Shown: positions 8,437 through 17,386, numbered from the stretch's first letter. The stretch: DNA of 29,992 nucleotides from Bacteroidetes bacterium UBA6161 (GCA_002422315.1 DIUJ01000007.1:1-29992), one strand, 5' to 3'. A program made the numbers and translations. Notes: generated from the letters alone by a model not told the origin.

Positions 8437-9276
8437 TTAAAAATTATACTTTACCCCCAAATTAAAACCAATACTGCTAAAAGGAAGTTTTATTCCTAAT
8501 ACTTTTCCTGGTTCGTTGCTGTTGGGCTCTATATCTTCATTAGTTTCTAATTTTTTCACATAAATAATTTCCCTTTCCGACTTGTCAAGTTGTTTCAAAA
8601 TGTCTGTTCCATTTTCTTCAAACTTCGTTATTTCCGCTCTTTTAGGAGCATAGCTCATGCCAATTAGATTCAATTCCCCAAATAAAGAAAAATTTGATGA
8701 CAATTGAATGTCTAAACCTAAGGCACTACTTAGCCCAAATGAAATACCTCCATTTTGCCTAAATTCATACTCTAATTTATCGGAAGAATATTTTTCTTCT
8801 ACCTGGTTATTGACTGTTGTACTTCCCAATATAAAACCAAACTTACCATAAGGGTTAATTCCCTCTAGGCCTGCAGAAATAATTAAAGAGGGGGCAAGAC
8901 GAATCATACTGGCGGAAGATATTTGGTTTATTTTCAAATCCCCAAAAAATGTATTAAACTCTTGTACTGCTTTAACCTTACTTCCTTTTAAATAAGAAAT
9001 ACCAATGTCTATACCCAGATTGTCATTGAACATGTATCCATAAGAGACACCTATGTTAAGGCCTTGTCCAAAAGAGTGCCTTATGTTCTCTTCTGTAAAT
9101 ACCATTGAACCATTCACCTCTTTCATACTGGAATTTACAAATTCTCCATTCGTCATGCTTGCATTTTTAAAAGCATAACCTGTGTGCAAGGAGAGATAAG
9201 AAGTCTGTGCATTTAACTTTGTAGTAGTCACCGCTACTAAAAGAATTGCTGTAATTAATGTACTTTTTGTTTTCAT
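8437..9276 (-). CDS. Outer-membrane beta-barrel protein
   Basis: A 279-aa protein with a Sec signal peptide (MKTKSTLITAILLVAVTTTKLNAQ, cleavage after NAQ or nearby). The rest alternates short hydrophobic strands and polar turns, with aromatic strand ends, and finishes with the C-terminal strand GVKYNF, whose terminal Phe is typical of barrel proteins assembled by BamA. I expect about ten strands (YLSLHTGYAF, GLNIGVSYGYMF, NLGIDIGISYLKG and others). The family is the broad porin/OmpA-barrel-like group of Bacteroidota; the ligand is unknown. It stands alone with its own ATG at 9276 and ends just after the shared terminator. Confidence 0.8.
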   Translation of the reverse strand: MKTKSTLITAILLVAVTTTKLNAQTSYLSLHTGYAFKNASMTNGEFVNSSMKEVNGSMVFTEENIRHSFGQGLNIGVSYGYMFNDNLGIDIGISYLKGSKVKAVQEFNTFFGDLKINQISSASMIRLAPSLIISAGLEGINPYGKFGFILGSTTVNNQVEEKYSSDKLEYEFRQNGGISFGLSSALGLDIQLSSNFSLFGELNLIGMSYAPKRAEITKFEENGTDILKQLDKSEREIIYVKKLETNEDIEPNSNEPGKVLGIKLPFSSIGFNLGVKYNF

Positions 9277-9360
9277 GTTTTTATTTATTTAATTGTTAAA
9301 AGTTGGAATATTTTAGTTTATGTATTACGTCCCTTAAACCACTTGATCTATTAATTCCAT

Positions 9361-10434
9361 TTAAACAGGAATTTTATTTTCAATGTGGCCCATTTTCTTC
9401 AGTAGATTCAAGTGAGAAACCACCCCTCCCAAAAAAGTAGTAACACTTGGTTCTATGCCATTCTCTTTTAGCCTACGAAACAACAAAATATTGATCTCAG
9501 GATAATGATAATGACTAATATGAGGGAAAAGATGGTGCGCAATATGATTATTTACACCTCCGAAAATAAAGTTTCCGATGTAACTAAACGGATAAAAATT
9601 ATTGGAACTATTTACTTGATTTTTGAACCACGATGTATTTATCAAGCCATTGCTGTCTGCTATTGGATAGTTTGAATCTGAAATGTGATGAGTAATAAAG
9701 AAAGTCAATAAGGTATAGATAGATTGAACAAAATGCATAGTTAGAAAAGCTATAAAAACTACTACCATTGACTGCTGAGAAAACATTATAGGCAAGATTA
9801 ATAAATAGAAAACGTAAACGAATTTCAAGATATAAAACACAATATAATATCTGAATTTTGCTGGGAAATCTATATGCTTTGACTTGAATAAAACTATAAA
9901 ATCTTTTATAAAAACCCAATAAAGCGAATAGGTGGCATAAGCAAAAAGAGCATAAATATGCTGAAACTTATGGTACCACTTCAACTCACTTGTTGGCAAT
10001 ACCCTAATTAATCCAGTTATTGCTAAATCTGTATCAAAATTTTCTACATTGGGGGCAAAATGGTGCGAGTTCAAATGCCTTCCTTTCCATGCTTCAGGAT
10101 GAGCACCAACCATGGTGTATATAAACTCAAATCCTAAATTATCCCAAAAAGGTCGTTTAAAAATTGCATGGTGAGAAAAATCATGTGCAAAATTAAAACA
10201 AAGCAAAACTGCCAAAAACCCAAAAAAAACAAAATCCAACACGAATAAGAAAGGATTTTCTATTACAAAAATCAATGCATAAGATGCTAAAGACAATGAA
10301 CCATAAAACAAAAACTTGAATAAAAAATACCTGTTAGCTTTATTCTTATCCATCACTATGGTATTGTTTATCTCCTTAAAAATAGAGTTATAAAGCGCCG
10401 TGTCTTCAGGTATATTAAGATGTTTTGCTTTCAT
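9361..10434 (-). CDS. Membrane fatty acid desaturase (downstream paralogue)
   Basis: Di-iron integral membrane desaturase that introduces double bonds into acyl chains. The three histidine boxes are complete: HDFSHH (84-89), HLNSHH (120-125) and HIAHH (297-301). Hydrophobic pairs at about 40-80 and 195-245 form the membrane helices. 357 aa. It overlaps the end of the upstream desaturase by 20 bases, so the two are made from one message. Sequence pairing (WYHKFQHIYA, similar box spacing) shows it is a diverged paralogue. The first box carries an extra His compared with its neighbour's HDAAH, which may reflect a different substrate or position. Acyl-CoA versus acyl-lipid substrate cannot be told. 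Confidence 0.85.
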   Translation of the reverse strand: MKAKHLNIPEDTALYNSIFKEINNTIVMDKNKANRYFLFKFLFYGSLSLASYALIFVIENPFLFVLDFVFFGFLAVLLCFNFAHDFSHHAIFKRPFWDNLGFEFIYTMVGAHPEAWKGRHLNSHHFAPNVENFDTDLAITGLIRVLPTSELKWYHKFQHIYALFAYATYSLYWVFIKDFIVLFKSKHIDFPAKFRYYIVFYILKFVYVFYLLILPIMFSQQSMVVVFIAFLTMHFVQSIYTLLTFFITHHISDSNYPIADSNGLINTSWFKNQVNSSNNFYPFSYIGNFIFGGVNNHIAHHLFPHISHYHYPEINILLFRRLKENGIEPSVTTFLGGVVSHLNLLKKMGHIENKIPV

Positions 10435-11521
10435 AGGTCAAAGGTTGTATTTGTGGTTGAGTACCCATTTTATATAAAAATCTGTAGTATGAGTTTAAGG
10501 CTTCTTTATAGGGCATATTCATATAAGGGATATTGTGTTTTTTTGCTGTTTCAACAAAAATGGGTAATATATCTAGATAGTGAACATGGCTTATATTGGG
10601 TAAAAGATGATGTAAAGCATGCGCATTAAAACCTCCTAAAGTCCAATTCAAAAAAACGCTTTCGGCATTATAATCTACGGAAGTGATCATTTGTAATTTA
10701 GGCCAACTAATTTGTAATTTCCCGTTTTGATCGGGGTAAGGGTGATGAACATAATCAGATAAATGCGAAACACCCAAAACGCTTGTAAAAATTATAGATA
10801 CCATAAAATGGTTCAAGACAAACACAACCAGTACATGAAATACTCCAAATGGCAAGAATAGTATTGGGAATAATAGCATATAAGCGAGATAAATCAGTTT
10901 ATATACAATAAGCTTGAACACCTCTTGTGGTGGAATTTTTATCTCTATTGTTCTGCTTGAATATTTAAAAAGCATAAGGGTCTCTCTGATAAAAAACCAA
11001 TTAATAGAATAAAACAAACTTAATACTGGCGCGTATATATATTGAAACCTATGGTACCATTTTAAGGGTTGGTTTTCTGTCATCCTAAGCAAGGGGTTAT
11101 TCAGTACATCTATGTCGCTTCCCTCTACATTGGTATACAAATGATGCGACTCATTGTGGTTTTTGCCCCATACATAGGCATTGTTGCCTTGCAAATTAAA
11201 ACTTATAGAAAATAACACTTTGTTCCAGAACTTACTTTTTACGGCTACACCATGTGCAGCATCATGAGAGACATTAAATGCGGTAAGCAGAACGGAAAGT
11301 CCCATAAGTAGGTAAAAGGTGTAAAACCCTAAAAGAGTAGTACTATTGATCATTAGGACATAAAACAAGATATCAAGACTAAAATAAAGTAAAATTTTAA
11401 AAACCATTGTCCTATTTCCTGACTTTGGAACACCTTTCTCGGAAAAATACTGCTCAATTTTCTCTGTGAGCTCTTTGTAAAAAGCGGTACCTTCGTCTCT
11501 GGTAAACTTCAATTTCTTCAT
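10415..11521 (-). CDS. Membrane fatty acid desaturase (linoleoyl-CoA desaturase-like)
   Basis: Di-iron membrane desaturase, 368 aa, of the group often annotated as acyl-CoA or linoleoyl-CoA desaturase in Bacteroidota. Histidine boxes: HDAAH (86-90), HNESHH (122-127) and HALHH (301-305). Two hydrophobic hairpins (about 42-80 and 205-255) cross the membrane. It is the first gene of a two-gene unit with the paralogue that overlaps its 3' end. Front-end desaturases usually have Gln as the first residue of the third box; here it is His, so I do not assign a position. A perfect inverted repeat at 11609-11658 lies about 90 bases upstream of its ATG and could be an operator. Confidence 0.88.
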   Translation of the reverse strand: MKKLKFTRDEGTAFYKELTEKIEQYFSEKGVPKSGNRTMVFKILLYFSLDILFYVLMINSTTLLGFYTFYLLMGLSVLLTAFNVSHDAAHGVAVKSKFWNKVLFSISFNLQGNNAYVWGKNHNESHHLYTNVEGSDIDVLNNPLLRMTENQPLKWYHRFQYIYAPVLSLFYSINWFFIRETLMLFKYSSRTIEIKIPPQEVFKLIVYKLIYLAYMLLFPILFLPFGVFHVLVVFVLNHFMVSIIFTSVLGVSHLSDYVHHPYPDQNGKLQISWPKLQMITSVDYNAESVFLNWTLGGFNAHALHHLLPNISHVHYLDILPIFVETAKKHNIPYMNMPYKEALNSYYRFLYKMGTQPQIQPLTYESKTS

Positions 11522-11608
11522 ATTTTTTTCTTTATTTGTTTCGTAATCTTATATTTCAAATCTGGCTCATGTTTTATTAGTTGGTTTAAAACTCGCCTCC
11601 TATTGAAA

Positions 11609-11658
11609 ATTAGTGTAAGAAATCAGGGTATACAATTCCTCTTATTTCTTACACTAAT
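11609..11658. promoter_or_regulatory. Perfect 15-bp inverted repeat upstream of desaturases
   Basis: Arms ATTAGTGTAAGAAAT (11609-11623) and ATTTCTTACACTAAT (11644-11658), 20 bases apart. It is not followed by a T-run on either strand, so an operator is more likely than a terminator, although a processed RNA hairpin between the two genes is possible. Confidence 0.6.
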
Positions 11659-11693
11659 CGTTGTTTATCATGATGGAATGATTTTAGTTTTTT

Positions 11694-12833
11694 TTAGAAA
11701 CTTTGCACCCTTTCTTTAGAATTGTAACCCATAGACAAACCAAATCTAAAACTATTTTTACCTGGTATCATGAACAGATTTATAGGTAAATTTAAGTTTC
11801 CCGACTTGATTGTTTTTCCCGCAGCAATAATAAACCCGGTTTGAACTATAGGAATTCCCCTACTATCTAATCTTCTTTCTAGAACATCTGGCGCATTAGG
11901 AAAAGAAGATTTATCTGGGCTATCAGAATTATCGCCTACCCTAACCCATTTTTGTGTACTAGGGTCGGTGTACCCATAAGCTTTTTTAACTATAGACATG
12001 GTAGGTCCAAAAGCAAGTTCCCATCCTGTTTTATTGTTTCTAATTCCATTCATTATAGTAAAACTTGGAATAAAAAACCCTTGATCTAAGCCTGTAACCA
12101 TGGGAATAAACTCAAATAAAGCTTGAAAATTCCCCTCATTTAAATATTGCTTTTCGAACTGATAGCCGAACTGAAACATTACAGGTATTGCATCATATCC
12201 TCCAAACTCTTTTTTATCTTGGAGAATCTTAGCTTGTTCTCCTGTAAAAAAAGTCGCACCCATTCTTGGCCCATCTGTTCTAAGCATTAGCTTATTGGGA
12301 TTATTCAAGGAACTTTCTAACTCATTTTTATTGGTTAATTTATTAATCGTAGACTGGTCGTTTGCTATTCCAAACAATTCATTTACTGTAATTTTAACCA
12401 TCAATGGCATTTCTTTAGTTATGTTTAAAAACTCTTTTACTACTGTTTTTTCTAACATGTCTTTTTCTACATCGTAAATTTTAAAAGTAATAATTGCTTT
12501 GTCCCCTAGGTTTTCAATAGAGCCCGAAATCATTTTAGCTACTTTTAAGGCTTTGCCTGTTTCTACCAAACAAATCTTTCCATAACAACCCTCTGTTTTA
12601 ATATTCGCTTGTTCTGCTACATATTGAATATCGTAGCGATCCAACATTTCATATACATTCGCTTGGTCTATAGATATTCTTGCCATACTATTGGCCTGGT
12701 TGGTTAGTTCTATATTATAGCCTTTTACATCCAAGGATAAAAAAGCAGCTTTCAGTTTTGCATTCTGAGCATTTACGGTGTTTACTATCATTGCAAACCC
12801 AAGAAATAATGAAAATAAATTTAAGTGTCTCAT
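11694..12833 (-). CDS. Envelope protein: CsgG/TolB-N-like domain plus predicted beta-barrel
   Basis: 379 aa with a Sec signal peptide (cleavage near VNAQ, residue 23). Residues about 30-155 resemble the CsgG/TolB-N-like fold: a Cys pair CYGKIC, then VETGKALKVAKMISGSIENLGDKAIITFKIYDVEKD, the usual GSI..lG..v.i..rl.dv pattern. Residues about 190-379 are strand-rich with aromatic ends (FQFGYQFEKQYL, FRFGLSMGYN) and look like an outer-membrane barrel. The two-part layout suggests a periplasmic sensing or assembly domain tethered to the outer membrane. It is divergent from the HTH gene at 13049, across a region with a perfect inverted repeat. The specific function is not recognised. Confidence 0.6.
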   Translation of the reverse strand: MRHLNLFSLFLGFAMIVNTVNAQNAKLKAAFLSLDVKGYNIELTNQANSMARISIDQANVYEMLDRYDIQYVAEQANIKTEGCYGKICLVETGKALKVAKMISGSIENLGDKAIITFKIYDVEKDMLEKTVVKEFLNITKEMPLMVKITVNELFGIANDQSTINKLTNKNELESSLNNPNKLMLRTDGPRMGATFFTGEQAKILQDKKEFGGYDAIPVMFQFGYQFEKQYLNEGNFQALFEFIPMVTGLDQGFFIPSFTIMNGIRNNKTGWELAFGPTMSIVKKAYGYTDPSTQKWVRVGDNSDSPDKSSFPNAPDVLERRLDSRGIPIVQTGFIIAAGKTIKSGNLNLPINLFMIPGKNSFRFGLSMGYNSKERVQSF

Positions 12834-12923
12834 AGTTTTATTTTTTATGTTTTTAACTGAGGCAAATCTGCAACTCTTTTTTTCTTCAAAACTTTCAAAA
12901 ACTGGAAGGGATTTGCGTTTTTC

Positions 12924-12975
12924 TCAATATATGAGAAACCAGAAATTACAATGCCTTGATTTTCTCATATATTGA
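12924..12975. promoter_or_regulatory. Perfect 15-bp inverted repeat in the divergent promoter region
   Basis: Arms TCAATATATGAGAAA (12924-12938) and TTTCTCATATATTGA (12961-12975), 22 bases apart. The left half is also a smaller palindrome by itself, TTTCTCA-ATATA-TGAGAAA at 12920-12938. It lies between the CsgG-like gene (minus) and the HTH gene (plus), a natural place for an operator controlling both. Confidence 0.65.
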
Positions 12976-13048
12976 AAAAAAAAATTATTTGAAACGGATT
13001 TTTACATAATTTGCGAATCAAAGTACACAAACTTTTACATTTTGAAAT

Positions 13049-14044
13049 ATGAATACTAGCTACCAAAAGCTCTTTTTTGAAAATTTAAAAAATTTCATTC
13101 CTTCTGAAATGGGACTTGCAGAAGCTATAGGTAGCGTTCTGAACATGAGCACCGCAAGTACATACAGACGTATCAATTGCCAAACCTTCTTAAGCTTAGA
13201 CGAAGCAGTAGCACTAAGCAAGGCTTTTAATATGCCATTAACTGGATTTGATTCTGGGGCCAAAAATATTGTAGGATTTGTGGCCAATGAACTTTCTCCA
13301 AATAAAGATAGCTTCTATGCATATATCCAAGGATTGGGGAAAGATATAGAAACTATTCTTAAAATAGAAAATTCTAACATCTTATATGCGGCAGAAGATA
13401 TTCCGGTATTTTACCATTTTATAAGTAAACCGCTAGCCTATTTTAAAATGTTTTATTGGATGAAAGCTATTCAGAACGTAGATAATACTGCAAACATGTA
13501 CTACAGTACAGATATGTTTGGCGATTACTACGAAGAGGAAATGACCAAAATTTTCGACACCTATTCTAAAATACCCACCACAGAAATATGGACAGAAGAA
13601 ACCATACTTAGTAGTTTACGTCAAATACAGTTTTTTTACGACAGCGGTTTTATACCTAAAAAAGAAGATGCAATATTGTTGTGTGAGCAAATAAGAGTTG
13701 TGGTAAACCATGTAAAAAAACAAAGCGAGTTAGGAGAAAAGTTGCTGAGCAATGACATCCAAACAGGAAAACCATTTCGCTTTTATATTAGCGACCTAAT
13801 GATTGGTACCAATTGTGTATTGTGTAAATTAGGCAATACAAGGGTAAGTTATCTTAGCTACAATACTTTTAACAGCATGAAAACAACCAATAACTTTTTT
13901 GCAGACCAAACTGAAAATTGGCTAAACAATCTTTTAAGCAAATCGTTGATGGCAAGTGGAAGTGCCGAAAAACAAAGAAATATATTTTTTAAAAACCTTT
14001 TTCTACATATAGACAAACTAATCCAAACTATTGAGTTAAGCTAA
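13049..14044 (+). CDS. HTH-domain transcriptional regulator with large C-terminal domain
   Basis: 331 aa. Residues about 20-65 form an XRE-like helix-turn-helix (MGLAEAIGSVLNMSTASTYRRI, then a second helix pair LSLDEAVALSKAFNMPL). This is the YRRI-type motif often seen at the start of Bacteroidota proteins of this length. The remaining 260 residues are mostly helical and have no recognised domain; they may sense a ligand. No signal peptide and no membrane segment. The stop overlaps the nadD start (TAATG), so the two are co-translated, although no functional link is obvious. The divergent region upstream contains the 12924-12975 inverted repeat, a likely self-operator. Confidence 0.65.
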   Translation: MNTSYQKLFFENLKNFIPSEMGLAEAIGSVLNMSTASTYRRINCQTFLSLDEAVALSKAFNMPLTGFDSGAKNIVGFVANELSPNKDSFYAYIQGLGKDIETILKIENSNILYAAEDIPVFYHFISKPLAYFKMFYWMKAIQNVDNTANMYYSTDMFGDYYEEEMTKIFDTYSKIPTTEIWTEETILSSLRQIQFFYDSGFIPKKEDAILLCEQIRVVVNHVKKQSELGEKLLSNDIQTGKPFRFYISDLMIGTNCVLCKLGNTRVSYLSYNTFNSMKTTNNFFADQTENWLNNLLSKSLMASGSAEKQRNIFFKNLFLHIDKLIQTIELS

Positions 14045-14622
14045 TGGAAAGACAAAGGGTAGGATTATTTTTCGGGTCTTTCAACCCTATACACCACGGG
14101 CATTTGATGGTGGCTGAATTTTGGTTACAAGAAGCAAACCTAGATAAAGTTATTTTTATTGTTTCCCCTCATAACCCATTTAAACCCTTAAAAAGTTTAT
14201 GGCCCGATACAATACGTTTTGAATTGTGCGAACTCGCCATCGCGAACAATCCCTTTTTCGAAGTTTCAGATATAGAATTTAATTTAAATACACCTTCCTA
14301 TACCTACAGAACTGTAGAAGTATTGCAAGAAAAATATTCCGATACAGATCTATTTATCATAATGGGTATGGATAATCTAATTTCTTTTGACAATTGGAAG
14401 CACCCGGAGATAATCTTAAAACATTGTAGCTTATTAGTTTACAACCGCAACCAAGTTCCTTGTCCAGAACAACACATTCACAACCCGAAAATTATTTTAG
14501 GTAATAGCCCCACCTTACATTTATCTTCTACCCATATCAGAGATTGTTTAAAAAATAACAAATCAATTCGTTATCTTGTTCCAGAGATTGTAAGACTAAA
14601 AATAATAGATCTGCAACTCTAA
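14044..14622 (+). CDS. nadD: Nicotinate-nucleotide adenylyltransferase NadD
   Basis: Transfers AMP from ATP to nicotinate mononucleotide, the penultimate step of NAD synthesis, in the cytoplasm. Motifs: the nucleotidyltransferase GSFNPIHHGH at residues 11-20 ((H/T)IGH-type), and SSTHIR at 161-166, the C-terminal ISSTxIR signature. The central VSPHNPFKP (substrate loop) and MGMDN are also typical. 192 aa is standard. It starts inside the stop of the upstream HTH gene (one-base overlap) and ends four bases into the convergent recX. Confidence 0.95.
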   Translation: MERQRVGLFFGSFNPIHHGHLMVAEFWLQEANLDKVIFIVSPHNPFKPLKSLWPDTIRFELCELAIANNPFFEVSDIEFNLNTPSYTYRTVEVLQEKYSDTDLFIIMGMDNLISFDNWKHPEIILKHCSLLVYNRNQVPCPEQHIHNPKIILGNSPTLHLSSTHIRDCLKNNKSIRYLVPEIVRLKIIDLQL

Positions 14623-15104
14623 GCAGTACTTTCTATTTGTTTGATAGCCTCTAATACCAAATCCATTTCAAAACCCTTGGCAAGCATACTTTGAGAAACT
14701 ACCCTATTCTTTTGCCAAGATTGAAGTCCTTTCTTCTTTATTTCCAATAGCTTTCTTTCGCATAGCTTAAGAATTGTTGCAAAATATTCTTCTTCCTCAA
14801 TTTCCTTTATTCCTATTTTTATATTCCTATCTCCTATTTTTTTATATTTAAGTGCTTGAATTATTTTAACCCTTCCCCATTGATTGTATCTAAACTTTCC
14901 TCTACAAAAAGATTTGGCATATCTTTCTTCATTTAATAATTTGCTAGAAATCATCTCGCTAATGAGTTGTTCCACATCATCGCTTGTTAGACCAAAACTG
15001 TATAACTTATCGCGAACCTCTTGCTGACATCGTTCTCTGTAGTTGCAATAAATTTCTATTTTTGCCCTAGCTTCTTTTAAACCTAATCTTCTTTCACCTT
15101 CCAT
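14619..15104 (-). CDS. recX: Regulatory protein RecX
   Basis: RecX modulates RecA by binding its filament and blocking extension. The 161-aa protein shows the family's three-helix repeats: AKIEIYCNYRERCQQEVRDKL, then SKLLNEERYAKSFCRGKFRYNQWGRVKIIQAL (the classical D/NExRYA..F...K...WG..KI...L signature), then a third, weaker repeat. It overlaps the end of nadD by four bases (convergent). Only 18 bases separate its ATG from the divergent aldehyde dehydrogenase ATG, so the two promoters must overlap coding sequence. Confidence 0.9.
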   Translation of the reverse strand: MEGERRLGLKEARAKIEIYCNYRERCQQEVRDKLYSFGLTSDDVEQLISEMISSKLLNEERYAKSFCRGKFRYNQWGRVKIIQALKYKKIGDRNIKIGIKEIEEEEYFATILKLCERKLLEIKKKGLQSWQKNRVVSQSMLAKGFEMDLVLEAIKQIESTA

Positions 15105-15122
15105 TAAAAAAATAAATACTAT

Positions 15123-16553
15123 ATGATACTTGCAAACATACTAAATAAAGGAACAAACTACATAGCAGCTGGATTTACACACGGAGAGGGAAATACTTTT
15201 TCTGTTTTAAACAAACATACAGGTTCTGTTCTTGCTCAAATAGATTACTGCTCTGCTCAACAAATAGATGAAGCTTCTGAATTTGCTTTACAGTTCTTTG
15301 AAACTTCAAGGGCTTATTCATTTAAGCAAAAGTATTTTTTAATTGAAGAATTTGTAAAGCAACTGGATATACATCAAGCTTTACTTGCTGATTGTATCGA
15401 ATTAGAAACAGGTAAGTCCCCAGAATATGCTAAAAACGAAGTAGAAAGAGCCATTTTGAATGGCAAATTTGCCATGGCATTTTGCATGCAGAACCACGGT
15501 GAAAATGTGAACATGGATTTCGGAAATTCTCCACATTCTTATGCTATGGTAAAAAGATTTCCAACAGGCCCGGTTTTGGCTTTTTCTCCTTTTAATTTTC
15601 CTTTAAACCTTGCTTTGCATAAAATTTTCCCTGCTTGGGTTGCAGGCGCCCCTGTGGTCTTAAAGCCATCTCCCAAAACTCCGCTTTCTGCATTGGTATT
15701 GGCACATTTATTTACTCAAATCAAAGATTTTGAAACCTATAAAGGAATGCTTCAAGTACTTCATTGCAGCAATCAGGATGCTGCTCTTCTAGTAAAACAC
15801 AAGGCTTACCCTATTTTTTCATTTACAGGAAGCCATAGCGTAGGGTTTAACTTAAAAACTACAGTTCCTCACAAAAAAGTTCTCCTTGAGCTCGGAGGAA
15901 ATGCAGCAGCTATTGTTCACCACGATATTGAAAACCTTCAAGAAGTGGTACAAAAACTAATTGTTGGCTCTTTTCTATACGGTGGGCAAATATGTATCTC
16001 TACGCAAAGAATCTATATTCATCAGTCTATTGAAGAAGAATTTAAAAGACTTTTTGCTCTAGCTACAAATAAATATAACAGCCAAAATACACAAGTGCTA
16101 ATAGACCAAGAAAGTAAAGATAGAATAAAATCCATCATACAAGAAAGTACTGCCAAAGAGGCCAAGATATTAGCAGGAGGTCTCGACAAGGAAAATACAA
16201 CACCCTTTCTCCAGGCAACAGTTATAGATAATCCACCCATAGATTGCGCTTGTGTAACCGATGAGGTATTTGGGCCATTGGTTTCGGTATTTAGCTATAC
16301 CCATTTTGAAGAAGCATTGCAGCAAGTGAACCAAAGCAAATTCGGTCTCCAAACAGGAGTATTTACAAAAAACATCGGCTTAATAAAATTGGCTTTTGAA
16401 AAACTAGAAGTAGGCGCGGTAATAGCCAACAATGTACCAGGATACCGGGTAGACAATATGCCTTACGGAGGCATAAAACTATCTGGAATAGGTAGAGAAG
16501 GTATTGCCTATGCATACCAAGAATTCACAGAGCCCAAGCTTTTAGTATGGTAG
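15123..16553 (+). CDS. NAD(P)-dependent aldehyde dehydrogenase
   Basis: Oxidises an aldehyde to the acid, in the cytoplasm. The catalytic Cys is C291 in GGQICIS, and the general base Glu is E256 in LLELGGN, with the normal spacing. The cofactor and fold motifs FSPFNFPLNLALHKIFPAWVAGAPVVLKP and FTGS are present. 476 aa. The QICISTQR form is seen in succinate-semialdehyde and lactaldehyde dehydrogenase-like members, but the substrate is not fixed by this. The first 40 residues are normal for the superfamily. It is transcribed away from recX from a very short gap, so its promoter probably lies in the recX coding region. Confidence 0.9.
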   Translation: MILANILNKGTNYIAAGFTHGEGNTFSVLNKHTGSVLAQIDYCSAQQIDEASEFALQFFETSRAYSFKQKYFLIEEFVKQLDIHQALLADCIELETGKSPEYAKNEVERAILNGKFAMAFCMQNHGENVNMDFGNSPHSYAMVKRFPTGPVLAFSPFNFPLNLALHKIFPAWVAGAPVVLKPSPKTPLSALVLAHLFTQIKDFETYKGMLQVLHCSNQDAALLVKHKAYPIFSFTGSHSVGFNLKTTVPHKKVLLELGGNAAAIVHHDIENLQEVVQKLIVGSFLYGGQICISTQRIYIHQSIEEEFKRLFALATNKYNSQNTQVLIDQESKDRIKSIIQESTAKEAKILAGGLDKENTTPFLQATVIDNPPIDCACVTDEVFGPLVSVFSYTHFEEALQQVNQSKFGLQTGVFTKNIGLIKLAFEKLEVGAVIANNVPGYRVDNMPYGGIKLSGIGREGIAYAYQEFTEPKLLVW

Positions 16554-16614
16554 CGATGGGCTCCGAATTCTTCTTCAAACTAAACAAACTATATAATTAC
16601 AAAAAGACCTTTAA

Positions 16615-16773
16615 TTAATTTTTCCTCCAAAAAACAAACATGTTTTTAAATTTCCGCAGCTGCTCTTTATTAATTACACCAAAATATAACAAGGCGAATA
16701 TGGTTAGCCATAATATCCCTTTGATTAGAAAAAATAAAAAACCTGCCATTCCTATTCCCTTAAGCCATTCCAT
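16615..16773 (-). CDS. Small membrane protein, 52 aa
   Basis: Begins at ATG 16773 (MEWLKGIG) and ends at TAA 16615. It has one clear membrane segment of about 24 residues (GFLFFLIKGILWLTIFALLYFGVI) between short basic ends (...NKEQLRKFKN...FWRKN). I recall similar small Bacteroidota proteins with the order Gly-Phe-x-Phe-Phe-Leu-Ile-Lys-Gly, but no function is known to me. The start lies inside the last codons of the heme-oxygenase-like gene in another frame (14-base overlap), so it is probably translated from the same message by coupling. Membrane-like composition and tight overlap support a real gene. Confidence 0.6.
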   Translation of the reverse strand: MEWLKGIGMAGFLFFLIKGILWLTIFALLYFGVINKEQLRKFKNMFVFWRKN

Positions 16774-17296
16774 ACTCTTTAGAATTTTGTGTAACTAGCT
16801 CTAATTCTTCAAATACTTTGATATTGTAATCCAAACCTTTGTTTGCTTCTACAGCCCATTCGTCTTTTTGAATACTTCTAATGGATAATAAAGCTTCTTG
16901 CATGTTATCAAATTCATACATATTCCCTGAAGAGGGAACCACTTTCTTCATCATTTGCCCGCCATACATTATGGCCAGATAATTTAAATATACATGGGGC
17001 ATAAGATCTTCTATGGATAAGGAAAGGATGTATTCAACATATTCTAATGTACTAGGCAGAATTTCCCAGTTGTAAACCGTACTTATTTCTGCCATATCTT
17101 GTTTCACCTTTCTTACTCTGCTCAGGTCTGGATGAGGAAGCGCTATTGATTCTATTGCTTCAAAAACGCTTAGTTGTTGCCGTAAATAAAGGCCATATTC
17201 AAGTTTTTTTAATTGCCCTCTAAACATCCTTACATTAAATGGCATTCTCTCTGCCAATTTGTGTTTTGCTTCTATTGCTTCTTTTAATGGTATCAT
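16760..17296 (-). CDS. Heme-oxygenase-like protein
   Basis: 178 aa, all helical, with the layout of bacterial heme oxygenases: IEAKHKLAERMPF near the start, where H12 would be the proximal heme ligand, then YGLYLRQQLSVFEAIE. The distal helix region HVYLNYLAIMYGGQMMKKVVPSSG has the GGQ that matches the glycine-rich distal helix (usually SGGQ). If active, it would open heme to biliverdin, iron and CO. A non-catalytic member of the heme-oxygenase-like fold is possible. No heme uptake genes are nearby. It is co-directional and overlapping with the small membrane protein, and divergent from the lipoprotein gene at 17399. Confidence 0.65.
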   Translation of the reverse strand: MIPLKEAIEAKHKLAERMPFNVRMFRGQLKKLEYGLYLRQQLSVFEAIESIALPHPDLSRVRKVKQDMAEISTVYNWEILPSTLEYVEYILSLSIEDLMPHVYLNYLAIMYGGQMMKKVVPSSGNMYEFDNMQEALLSIRSIQKDEWAVEANKGLDYNIKVFEELELVTQNSKEYGMA

Positions 17297-17386
17297 ATAC
17301 TTTTGATTTTAATTAATCTATGCTGCAAATTTAGAATTAGTCTAAATATAAACAATACCGAGTTTTCTTTTTTTGTCGATAATTTT

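Noticed and set aside
11609..11658. Inverted repeat as a simple terminator
   Set aside because: No T-run follows either arm and the 20-base loop is long; an operator fits better, though this is not proven.
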